Shown piece after piece: positions 16,379-24,211 of a stretch of DNA of 64,000 nucleotides. How positions within the stretch are numbered: the first letter of the stretch is position 1; every line of letters begins with the position of its first letter. The DNA lies in NCBI GenBank assembly GCA_025353725.1, contig JANXOF010000082.1, positions 1 through 64,000 of the forward strand, written 5' to 3'. The position numbers were made by a program, and so were the translations under genes. The notes beneath the pieces are model-generated. The model was not told where the DNA came from. It worked only from the letters and a program-made list of their open reading frames with translations, and did not search any database. Source of the DNA: Polyangiaceae bacterium (lineage in GTDB: Bacteria; Myxococcota_A; Polyangia; Polyangiales; Polyangiaceae).

Positions 16379-18087
16379 CGAGGATGCACCGAGGTACAGA
16401 CGAGGCGCTCGTCGTTTTTAGGAAGCGGGGTGCGAACCGTTGGCGTTTCGTTCGTGCGTACTCCACCACGTTTCACGTCATCTTCGGCTACGTCGCACTG
16501 CACTGGGCGGGAAGGCTTTTCGGCCGTGCTTACCGCGACGACCGAATTCAAGCGTTACACAAGTCGAGCGCGAAAAGAGTCTACGACACGATTCTCGACC
16601 TCCAGGGCCTGTTCATCAAGGTCGGGCAGCTCTTGTCGATCATGGCAAACTTCCTCCCCGAGGCGTTTCGGCTCGAGCTCGAAGGGCTTCAGGACCAAGT
16701 GCCGCCGCGGTCGTTTTCAGAAATCGCACGGCGTATCGAACAGGAGCTCGGCCGCAACGTCGATGACGTCTTCGACGCGTTCGGGCGAACCCCGATAGCG
16801 AGTGCGTCGCTTGGTCAAGTTCACGAGGCCCGCACCAAAACGGGACTTCGCGTGGCCGTCAAAGTTCAGCATCACGATATCGACGAAATTGTGCGACTCG
16901 ATCTCAAGACGATTCGCCGGATTCTCACGGTGGTGCAGTGGTTCGTGCCCGTGAAGGGGCTCGATGGGTATCACCACGAGATAAAAGCGCTTCTACAGCA
17001 GGAACTCGACTTCAAGGGAGAAGCCGACAATATCGAAAAAATCGCCGTTAAATTCGATAAAGATCCGCGTGTCAGGTTCCCAGTGCCCGTGCGCGAGCTT
17101 TCGACGAGTCGCGTGCTCACAACTACCTTCGTCGAAGGGAAGAAACTTACCGATCTCGCCGGTCTCGAGGCGATGGGCATCGACAAGAAAGAACTCGCGA
17201 GTCGACTCGTGCGCGTTTATTGCCAGATGATTTTTGTCGACGGCATCTATCACGCGGATCCGCACCCAGGAAATATCCTTGTTCACGAAAGCGGCGACCT
17301 TGTTTTGCTCGACTTCGGAGCCGTCGCGGAGCTTTCACGCGCGATGCGCGAGGGTATTCCTGAGTTCCTCGAGGGCGTCATTCGGCGCGACACCGAGCGA
17401 CTCATTCGTGCGCTGAGAAAGATGGGCTTTCTCTCGCGCACAAGCGATGAGGGCGTAAGCGAAAAGATCATTGAATACTTTCATCAGAAGTTTCAAGAGG
17501 AGGTGAAGCTCGATTCGTTCAATTTGAAAGACATCAAGATTGATCCGCAGCGCGGCTTCGAAAACTTGCTCGACCTCAAGAAAATGAATGTTGGTCTCAA
17601 AGAGCTTTCGGATGCGTTTCACATCCCCCGTGACTGGGTTCTTCTCGAGCGGACCATCTTGCTCGTTTACGGGTCTTGCGCGCTGCTAGACCCTGACTTG
17701 AATCCGATGGGAATTATCCAGCCGTACCTTCAGGATTTCGTGTTTGGTAACCGTGACTGGCAAAAAGTCGCGATGGAGACCGTTCGCGACATGGCGCTTC
17801 GGGCCGTGACGCTGCCCGAAGACCTTCGCAAGTTTCTCCAGCGAGCCACGCGCGGAGAACTTGAGCTGCGCGTGCGCGGCTTGCAGGAGGGAGCGGCTAC
17901 TCTTTACACCGTGGGTCGCCAGCTTATTTACACCTTGCTTGGGATCGCTACGGGCTACGCGGCACTTTGGCTTCACGCGAAGGGCGAGGACGGCGGCGCG
18001 ACCAAGGCGCTCATGGGCGCGGCCTGTTTTTGCGGGCTTTTGCTCACTGTTTCGTCGATCTTCGGACGACCGCGTTCCGTGCGCTAA
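16375..18087 (+). CDS. UbiB/ABC1 (AarF) family atypical kinase
   Basis: 570 residues. Family motifs are complete: the KxGQ motif in FIKVGQLLS, the Ala-rich nucleotide loop ASASLGQVHEA, the VAVKVQ lysine, the catalytic HADPHPGNIL and the metal motif LLDFGAVAEL. The last ~50 residues contain two hydrophobic segments (LLGIATGYAALW and AACFCGLLLTVSS) typical of the membrane anchor of UbiB proteins. The family supports isoprenoid-quinone biosynthesis or distribution, probably as an ATPase. Start ATG 16375 overlaps the stop of the preceding hydrolase. Glycerol kinase follows 59 bases later. Confidence 0.9.
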   Translation: MTRMHRGTDEALVVFRKRGANRWRFVRAYSTTFHVIFGYVALHWAGRLFGRAYRDDRIQALHKSSAKRVYDTILDLQGLFIKVGQLLSIMANFLPEAFRLELEGLQDQVPPRSFSEIARRIEQELGRNVDDVFDAFGRTPIASASLGQVHEARTKTGLRVAVKVQHHDIDEIVRLDLKTIRRILTVVQWFVPVKGLDGYHHEIKALLQQELDFKGEADNIEKIAVKFDKDPRVRFPVPVRELSTSRVLTTTFVEGKKLTDLAGLEAMGIDKKELASRLVRVYCQMIFVDGIYHADPHPGNILVHESGDLVLLDFGAVAELSRAMREGIPEFLEGVIRRDTERLIRALRKMGFLSRTSDEGVSEKIIEYFHQKFQEEVKLDSFNLKDIKIDPQRGFENLLDLKKMNVGLKELSDAFHIPRDWVLLERTILLVYGSCALLDPDLNPMGIIQPYLQDFVFGNRDWQKVAMETVRDMALRAVTLPEDLRKFLQRATRGELELRVRGLQEGAATLYTVGRQLIYTLLGIATGYAALWLHAKGEDGGATKALMGAACFCGLLLTVSSIFGRPRSVR

Positions 18088-18146
18088 CGAGGTCGCACGC
18101 GTTTCACTCAAATCGCCCGCTAGTCTTCGGTATCCTCGGGTACCAA

Positions 18147-19637
18147 ATGGCAAAGCATCTGCTTGCGATCGATCAGGGAACGACCGGGACGACGGCGCTC
18201 GTCGTGACACTCGACGGCGATGTCATCGGAAAACGAAGCGTCGAATTTGCACAACATTTCCCGAAGGCTGGTTGGGTCGAGCACGATCCGGAAGCCCTTT
18301 GGTCAAGCGTAGCGGCTTCGGTTACCGGCGCGATTACGGAGGCCGGGATCGACGCACGTGACCTTGCGGCCATCGGAATCACGAACCAGCGCGAGACTAC
18401 GTTGGTATGGGACAGAGTTACGGGAGAGCCTATTTTTAACGCGATTGTTTGGCAAGATCGGCGCACGGCGGCGGAATGTGACCGGCTCAAAGCGGAAGGG
18501 GCGGAGGCGCTCGTGCGCGAGCGTACGGGCCTTGTCGTTGACGCTTACTTCTCGGCTACGAAGGTCGCTTGGATCCTCGATCATGTCGACGGCGCTCGCG
18601 CGCGGGCGGAGCGTGGACAGCTCGCGTTCGGCACAGTGGACTCGTTCGTTGTTCACCGACTCACTAAGGGCGCGGTGCACGTGACGGACGTAACCAATGC
18701 GTCACGCACGCTTCTCATGGGTCTCGTCACGTTGGCGTGGGACGACGAGATGCTTGCGCTCTTCCGCGTACCGCGAGGCGTCCTCCCAAGGATTGTTCCG
18801 AGCGCCGGCGCCGTGGCTACCACGAAGGGAGCAGGATTCTTGCCCGATGGCTTGCCCATTACCGCCATCGCGGGGGACCAGCAGGCCGCACTTTTCGGAC
18901 AGGAGTGCTTTGCCGAAGGCGATGTAAAGTGCACCTACGGAACGGGAGCCTTCGCGTTGATGAACGTCGGGGCTGTTCCGACGCGAAGCAAGCACGGGCT
19001 CGTCACGACGGTGGCCTGGCAGATCGACGGCCGTACGACGTATGCGCTTGAGGGCAGCGCGTTTATCGCCGGTGCGGCCGTGCAGTGGCTACGCGACGGC
19101 CTTGGTCTCATCAAAACTGCGGCCGACATTGAGGCGCTCGCGCGAACCGTCACGTCGACCGAGGGTGTCGCGTTCGTTCCAGCCCTTGCCGGTCTTGGCG
19201 CTCCTTATTGGGACCAGGACGCGCGCGGAACGATCACGGGAATCACCCGCGGAACGACCGCGGCTCACCTGGCGCGCGCCACACTCGAGGGGATCGCCTT
19301 TGAGGTGTGGGACCTCGTTTCGGCGATGACAGCGGACGCGGGCCGCCCGCTCACCGTGATAAAAATCGATGGCGGAGCCTCAAAAAGCGACCTCCTCGCT
19401 CAGTTTCAGGCGGACTTGTCCAACGTTTCAGTGGTGCGACCGACGGATGTCGAGTCCACCGGCCGAGGTGCGGCGATGCTCGCGGGCGTCGGCGCTGGGC
19501 TAACCGATGGGCGCGCCTCCGCTCGAATGCTGAAGGCCGAGCGGACGTTTCTTCCGGCAATTTCAGTCGCCGAGCGCGCATCTCACCTGGACCGGTGGGA
19601 GCGAGCCGTGCGACGAACACGCAGCTCGGCTGGGTAG
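18147..19637 (+). CDS. glpK: glycerol kinase
   Basis: 496 residues, normal for the FGGY family. The N terminus LLAIDQGTTGTTALVV is the phosphate-binding loop; GITNQRETTLVWDR, AIVWQDRRTA, IAGDQQAALFGQ, KCTYGTGAFALMN, and the C-terminal KIDGGASKSDLLAQFQAD are all diagnostic of GlpK. It phosphorylates glycerol to sn-glycerol-3-phosphate, feeding lipid synthesis and glycolysis. The ATG at 18147 begins the conserved N terminus; the frame is open further upstream but that part overlaps the UbiB gene. No glpF or glpD is adjacent, so the gene is solitary apart from the UbiB neighbour. Confidence 0.96.
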   Translation: MAKHLLAIDQGTTGTTALVVTLDGDVIGKRSVEFAQHFPKAGWVEHDPEALWSSVAASVTGAITEAGIDARDLAAIGITNQRETTLVWDRVTGEPIFNAIVWQDRRTAAECDRLKAEGAEALVRERTGLVVDAYFSATKVAWILDHVDGARARAERGQLAFGTVDSFVVHRLTKGAVHVTDVTNASRTLLMGLVTLAWDDEMLALFRVPRGVLPRIVPSAGAVATTKGAGFLPDGLPITAIAGDQQAALFGQECFAEGDVKCTYGTGAFALMNVGAVPTRSKHGLVTTVAWQIDGRTTYALEGSAFIAGAAVQWLRDGLGLIKTAADIEALARTVTSTEGVAFVPALAGLGAPYWDQDARGTITGITRGTTAAHLARATLEGIAFEVWDLVSAMTADAGRPLTVIKIDGGASKSDLLAQFQADLSNVSVVRPTDVESTGRGAAMLAGVGAGLTDGRASARMLKAERTFLPAISVAERASHLDRWERAVRRTRSSAG

Positions 19638-19787
19638 GACGACCACCGACATTCGGAGGCCGCGGGCACGCGACTCAAATTGAAGGAAGCTGAGCTTCCG
19701 TGAACGGTCGCATCGTGCGACGCTTCTCCCTCGGGTCCGAAGCCCGGCGTGCGCTCTTACGCTATTTTTTCTGGAGGGAGAAACACC

Positions 19788-20630
19788 ATGTCTGAGGACC
19801 GTCAGCCGACGGCGCCCGTCCGCGATGTCCCCGTGGATTGGGAAGCGCTCGAAGACGCCTTTGAGAACAATGCGCCAGAGGTGCATAGCTACCTTCACTT
19901 AGCCACCGGGGAGGTGCTCCGCGTCGTCGACGGCGTCGCCGATCCGCAGATGCACTCGCGGATAAGCGTCGACTCGAATTACCTTCGGATAGACCCTGTC
20001 TCGTCGCGGGAGCAATACCGCTGGATGGAGCGGTTCATCCCGATGGTCGACGAGGGGGAGCTGAAAACGAAGCTCCTCCAGGCGATCGACGGCAAAGGAG
20101 CGTTTCGGCGTTTCAAGGACGTGCTTATGTCCTTTGCGGAGGACCGCGAGCGTTGGTTCACGTTTCGTAGCGAGCGTCTGCGTACGTTTATGGAAGCCTG
20201 GCTCGGCGCGCACGCCATTCAAGCTATCGCGCGTCCGACGTGGGCGGACGGCTCGCTCCTGGACGAAGACATGCCGCCCGAAAGCTTGGTTCCACTCAGC
20301 CAGCCCGCCCTCACGGCCGAGGGCGAAGCGCCAAAGTCGCAAAGCGGTCGTCGCCAACGAAACGCGGAGATGTTGCGCGCCGCGCTCCGAGACTTGGGCG
20401 ACACGTTGGGTCCACGCGAGCTCGACTTGCTGGTCGGTTTCGCCGAATTCCTCAAAGCGCGCCGCGCGGCTCGCGGGTTCGCGCATCACCACGAGCACAT
20501 GCTTCAGGAGCGCGAGGCGCTGCTGCACGCTCATCGTGAGGCGCATGTCAGTGAAACCAGCGTAACCATCGAACATGCGCCGGTACCTGCAGAAGAGATC
20601 GCCTTGGCGTCGGCGCCCTCGGGCAACTAA
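19788..20630 (+). CDS. UPF0158-type protein
   Basis: 280 residues from ATG 19788, preceded by a strong GGAGGGAG ribosome site. The first ~150 residues fit the UPF0158 family: DWEALEDAFENN, YLHLATGEVLRV, YLRIDPVSSREQYRWMERFI, and AIDGKGAFRRFKDVL with F..ERWFTFR. The family is widespread but without a proven activity. The C-terminal ~110 residues are an added helical region ending in a His/Glu-rich segment (FAHHHEHMLQEREALLHAHREAH), a possible coiled coil or metal-binding patch that I infer only from composition. First gene of a compact set with the SurA-like, CDF and BMP genes (7-base gap to the next). Confidence 0.8.
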   Translation: MSEDRQPTAPVRDVPVDWEALEDAFENNAPEVHSYLHLATGEVLRVVDGVADPQMHSRISVDSNYLRIDPVSSREQYRWMERFIPMVDEGELKTKLLQAIDGKGAFRRFKDVLMSFAEDRERWFTFRSERLRTFMEAWLGAHAIQAIARPTWADGSLLDEDMPPESLVPLSQPALTAEGEAPKSQSGRRQRNAEMLRAALRDLGDTLGPRELDLLVGFAEFLKARRAARGFAHHHEHMLQEREALLHAHREAHVSETSVTIEHAPVPAEEIALASAPSGN

Positions 20631-20637
20631 GCCTCGC

Positions 20638-21387
20638 GTGAAGGCGTTCCGTACTTGCCGAAATGGCTCGTTCTTATGTGCCCTTGGCGTTTGCCTGGTC
20701 GCAGGGGTACAGCCTAGCCATGCGCTTGCGGCGGACGCCGTCGTGGTCGACCGCGTGGCGGTGCGCTTCGTCTCACCGGAGACTGGCGGCTCTGCCCGAC
20801 CACGCTTTCTTACGTCCAGAGAACTCGGTTTTTACGCGCGCTGCGAAGCCTCACTCGAAGGCGTTTCGGGGGAGGGTGACGGTATCTATCCGGAACGTTA
20901 CGTTCGCGCGGCGACCGACCGACTTGTCGCCCGACAAATGCTCGCTCAGCTGTTAATTCAGCGCGGCAGTGAGCCTCCTGACCTTCCCAGTCTCGTGCTT
21001 GAAGCTCGCGCGGAGCTTGCGGATCGGCTCGGCGGCGCCTCCGTTCTCGAGGAATCACTGCAGCGCGAAGGCCTTGAGGACCAGGAGCTGCTCGCCCTTC
21101 TGCGAGACCAGGTCCGCGCGGCTTGGTACCTCGACAAGGCGGTGTCGCCGATTCTCGCCGTGAGCGAAGATTCACTTCGCGAGGCATTTCGAGTGATGGC
21201 GCACCCGTTCCGCTCGCTCAAGTTCGAGGACGCGCGGCTTCGTGTCCGGCGATGGCTGGCAACGGAGCGAATGCGCGCCGCCGAGCTCGAGTTCTTGCAA
21301 GCGGCTCGCACGCGTATCAAGGTCGTCGCCGTGATGACACCTCCGCCCATGTCGCTTCAACCCTCACCCTTGCCCGTGGCGCGATGA
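20638..21387 (+). CDS. exported SurA N-domain-like protein
   Basis: 249 residues from GTG 20638, chosen because it is the first start after the upstream stop and opens a signal peptide (CALGVCLVAGVQPSHALA). The mature part begins VVVDRVAVRF and continues LTSRELGFYAR, RLVARQMLAQLLIQRG, LVLEARAELADRLGG, LRDQVRAAWYLDKAV; this order of helices resembles the SurA N-terminal chaperone domain (DRVVAVVND..., REVL..LI...L). No parvulin domain is present, so any role would be as a holdase for outer-membrane proteins rather than an isomerase. The assignment rests on pattern only. It overlaps the CDF gene by ATGA. Confidence 0.6.
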   Translation: MKAFRTCRNGSFLCALGVCLVAGVQPSHALAADAVVVDRVAVRFVSPETGGSARPRFLTSRELGFYARCEASLEGVSGEGDGIYPERYVRAATDRLVARQMLAQLLIQRGSEPPDLPSLVLEARAELADRLGGASVLEESLQREGLEDQELLALLRDQVRAAWYLDKAVSPILAVSEDSLREAFRVMAHPFRSLKFEDARLRVRRWLATERMRAAELEFLQAARTRIKVVAVMTPPPMSLQPSPLPVAR

Positions 21388-22394
21388 GCGGTCCGGATAC
21401 GAAGAAGGTCGTGGTCGCCGCCCTCGCGGGGAACTTGGCGATCGCTCTTTGCAAGTTTGGCGCGGCGTACATGTCGGGTTCTACAGCAACGCTCGCCGAA
21501 GCCGTGCACAGCGTCGCGGATACGGGAAATCAAGGACTACTACTCGTCGGGCTACGCCTTGCCGCGCGGCCCGCCGACGACAGGTTTCCGTTCGGTCGCT
21601 CGGGCGAAAAGTACTTCTGGCCGTTTGTCGTCGCCTTGATGCTGTTTTCCGTCGGAGGCGCATTCGCCATCTACGACGGTCTGGAGCACCTCTTGCGACC
21701 GTCGCACGGCGAGCAAGGCTCGCGCTTTTGGAGCTACGGAGTGTTGGGCGTGTCGCTGACGTTCGAGGCTATGAGCTTTCGCGTCGCGTGGCGGGAGTTC
21801 AAGATTCTTGCGAAGGGGCGTCCGTGGATCGTGGCCGTCCGCGAGGCGCGAGATCCGACGATTCCGCTCGTTCTCGCCGAGGACAGCACGGCGCTCGTGG
21901 GGCTCGTGATAGCGTTCGGCGCCGTCCTCACGAGTCATTTGACGGGTCAAGCCTTTTGGGACCCGCTTGGCAGCGTACTGATTGGGCTGCTCCTCGCGGT
22001 GGTGGCCGTGATGCTTGCGCGCAACACGCATACGCTGCTTGTCGGCTCGAGCGCGGATCCAGAGGAGCAAGGACACGCGCTCGCGCTTACGGAAGCCGTC
22101 GACGGCGTCGAGAAGGTCACCCAAATCCTAACGTTTCATGTCGGTCCCGACGTCGTCATTCTTGCCATGAAACTCGGCTTTCGAAGCGAGATGACGGCGA
22201 CCGCGATCGAAGAATGTATCAACGAAATAGAGCGGCGTGTGCGCGCAGAGCTGCCTCTGATGCGTAAGATTTTCATCGAGGTGGATGCCCATGGCGATGG
22301 GCGCGGGGTGGAAAAAGCAAGGGCGGCCTGGGCCTCGAAATGCGCCACGAACGTGCTCGCGTGCAGACCGAAAGACGCGGAAGTCCCCGCGTGA
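21384..22394 (+). CDS. cation diffusion facilitator transporter (SLC30A9/ZnT9-like)
   Basis: 336 residues with six membrane helices over ~1-215 and a cytoplasmic C-terminal domain. EAVHSVADTGNQ gives the helix II metal site (HxxxD), FPFGRSGEKYFWPF is the conserved loop after it, and VLAEDSTALVG is the helix V motif with Glu-Asp in place of the usual HxxxD, the pattern of the ZnT9-like branch. Expected to export a divalent metal in exchange for protons, but the metal is uncertain. Start ATG 21384 overlaps the preceding stop, and its own stop overlaps the GTG of the BMP gene, so translation is coupled on both sides. Confidence 0.85.
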   Translation: MSGPDTKKVVVAALAGNLAIALCKFGAAYMSGSTATLAEAVHSVADTGNQGLLLVGLRLAARPADDRFPFGRSGEKYFWPFVVALMLFSVGGAFAIYDGLEHLLRPSHGEQGSRFWSYGVLGVSLTFEAMSFRVAWREFKILAKGRPWIVAVREARDPTIPLVLAEDSTALVGLVIAFGAVLTSHLTGQAFWDPLGSVLIGLLLAVVAVMLARNTHTLLVGSSADPEEQGHALALTEAVDGVEKVTQILTFHVGPDVVILAMKLGFRSEMTATAIEECINEIERRVRAELPLMRKIFIEVDAHGDGRGVEKARAAWASKCATNVLACRPKDAEVPA

Positions 22395-23422
22395 CCCCGC
22401 GGCTCTGGGCGGCCGTGTGGGCGGCTTTTGCCGTGCTCGCTACGTTCGTTCCCGCGCGCTCCAGCGAGAGGCGCGCGCGCGGTAGCCTCTTGCCCAAACG
22501 CGGGAGTGCTCGCGTCGGGCTGGTCTTCGACGTGGGCGGGCGAGGAGACAAAAGTTTCAACGACGCAGCCTACCTTGGCGTCGCGCGCGCCGAAGAGGAG
22601 CTCGGTATCGAGGCAAGCTACCTCGAGCCAGGAACGACGGAAGATCGTGAAGCCGCGCTACGCCTCTTCGCGGCCCGCGGGTTTGACCTCGTCATCGGCG
22701 TTGGGTTTATCTTTTCAAGCGACATTGACGCCGTCGCCCGCGCGTATCCGAGAACACACTTCGCGGGGATCGATTACGCACCCGGGCCTGCGGGTATCCC
22801 GCCCAACGTCGCGGCGCTCGCGTTTCGTGAGGAGGAGGGGTCCTTTCTCGTCGGCGCTGTAGCGGGCTTGATGTCGCAAACGCATCACGTCGGCTTTGTG
22901 GGAGGGATGACGGGGCCGCTCGTACGGAAGTTCGAATATGGATATGCCGCGGGGGTGAGAACGGCGTGTCCCGCGTGCGTGGTGCACGCGGCGTACGCCG
23001 GACCGACGCCCGATGCGTTTCGCGACCCCGCGAAAGGCAAGGCGCTCGCGAACGCTCAAATCGCTGCCGGAAGTGACGTAATCTACCACGCTTCAGGAGC
23101 GACCGGTCACGGCGTGTTCGAGGCGGCGGCCGAGGCGCACATTATGGCCATTGGCGTTGACGCGGACCAGCACGATGAAATGCCGGAGGCGGTGATCACG
23201 AGCATGATCAAGCGCGCCGATGTCGCGGTGTTCGACGTCGTAAAGACTACGCTCGCGGGTCGCTTTCAGGGCGGTATGAACGTGTTCGGGTTGAAGGAGG
23301 CGGGAGTCGACTATGTCCACGAGGGGCCGCACGCGTCGCGTCTTCCGATGGACGTAAAGCGCAAGGTGGAGGAGCTGCGCGCGGCGGTGGTCGAACAGAG
23401 GATTTCCGCGTCGGCGCCGTGA
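22391..23422 (+). CDS. BMP-family substrate-binding protein (nucleoside binder type)
   Basis: 343 residues from GTG 22391 (GTGA overlap with the CDF stop). An N-terminal hydrophobic segment (LWAAVWAAFAVLATFV) is a signal peptide or anchor. The mature domain carries VGLVFDVGGRGDKSFNDAAY, then LVIGVGFIFSSDI, VGFVGGMTGPLVRKFE and DVIYHASGATGHGVFEA, all standard for BMP/Med/PnrA lipoproteins that bind purine nucleosides for ABC import. No ABC ATPase or permease is adjacent, so it may work with distant components or as a receptor. No lipobox Cys is evident. Last gene of the coupled set. Confidence 0.88.
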   Translation: MTPRLWAAVWAAFAVLATFVPARSSERRARGSLLPKRGSARVGLVFDVGGRGDKSFNDAAYLGVARAEEELGIEASYLEPGTTEDREAALRLFAARGFDLVIGVGFIFSSDIDAVARAYPRTHFAGIDYAPGPAGIPPNVAALAFREEEGSFLVGAVAGLMSQTHHVGFVGGMTGPLVRKFEYGYAAGVRTACPACVVHAAYAGPTPDAFRDPAKGKALANAQIAAGSDVIYHASGATGHGVFEAAAEAHIMAIGVDADQHDEMPEAVITSMIKRADVAVFDVVKTTLAGRFQGGMNVFGLKEAGVDYVHEGPHASRLPMDVKRKVEELRAAVVEQRISASAP

Positions 23423-23449
23423 GAATGTAGACGCCTGGACCGCGGGACA

Positions 23450-23484
23450 ACATTGCGCCTTTTCTTGGCGTCGCTACATTGCGC
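23450..23484. repeat. 9-base direct repeat ahead of the Bax-inhibitor-1 gene
   Basis: ACATTGCGC occurs at 23450-23458 and again at 23476-23484, centre to centre 26 bases, the second copy ending two bases before the ATG at 23487. This could be a pair of operator half-sites or chance. Between the copies is a weak CGCC/GGCG inverted pair. Confidence 0.4.
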
Positions 23485-23486
23485 GC

Positions 23487-24185
23487 ATGAACTATGCATC
23501 ACGCCCGCGTGCGACAGGCCTCCGCGCGGAGGCCTCGCTCACTGACCCGCTTTGGGTAACTTATCGATGGATGACACTCGGTTTGGCTCTTACGGGCCTC
23601 GTTGCACTCGCGGTTTCGAGTTCCCCGACCGCTCTCGAGCTGCTCCTCGGAAATCGCATCGTGTTTTACGGGCTGCTTTTTGCTCAGCTGGGTCTCGTCT
23701 TCGGGTTTAACGCGGCGGCGCGCCGTGCCAGTACGCCGGTGGTCGCGTTGATGTTTTTTCTCTACGCCGCGCTCACGGGGATAACCTTTTCGACCCTCTT
23801 TCTCGTTTACACGTCGGCGTCGATCGGGGGCGTATTTTTCATAACGGCGGGCGCGTTCGCAGGGCTATCGGCCGTCGGGCTCTTCACAAAGGCCGACTTG
23901 GGAGCCATCGGGCGGTTTGCTATTTTCGCGCTCGTTGGGCTTATCGTCGCGTCGGTGGTCAACGTGTTTCTCCAGAGTTCTGCGCTTCAGTGGCTCGTGA
24001 GCGTCGTCGGCGTGCTCATCTTCGGAGCGCTCACGGCCTACGACACTCAAAAGTTGAAGCAGCTCTTCGCCGCGGGCGACGCGCACGCAAACATGCCGCT
24101 CGTCGGTGCGCTTACGCTCTACCTCGACTTCGTCAACATGTTCCTCTTCATGCTGCAACTCTTCGGCGGGCGCCGTCGCGACTAA
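23487..24185 (+). CDS. Bax inhibitor-1/YccA family membrane protein
   Basis: 232 residues with seven hydrophobic segments beginning at YRWMTLGLALTGLVALAV. Family signs are the N-terminal amphipathic part, FFLYAALTGITFS (the conserved 'YA...G' helix), and the C-terminal AYDTQKLKQLF, where the Asp of 'YDTQ' is part of the proton/Ca2+-sensing pair. In bacteria these proteins are putative pH-sensitive calcium leak channels or modulators of membrane proteolysis (YccA inhibits FtsH); the function here is not settled. ATG start; stands alone. It converges with the catalase gene, 26 bases apart. Confidence 0.88.
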   Translation: MNYASRPRATGLRAEASLTDPLWVTYRWMTLGLALTGLVALAVSSSPTALELLLGNRIVFYGLLFAQLGLVFGFNAAARRASTPVVALMFFLYAALTGITFSTLFLVYTSASIGGVFFITAGAFAGLSAVGLFTKADLGAIGRFAIFALVGLIVASVVNVFLQSSALQWLVSVVGVLIFGALTAYDTQKLKQLFAAGDAHANMPLVGALTLYLDFVNMFLFMLQLFGGRRRD

Positions 24186-24211
24186 CCGTTAGATCTGTAC
24201 GGTGAGATCCG

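Noticed and set aside
17967-18146. Upstream extension of glycerol kinase by 60 codons
   Set aside because: It overlaps the UbiB gene and has no conserved text; the GlpK family N terminus begins at the ATG 18147.
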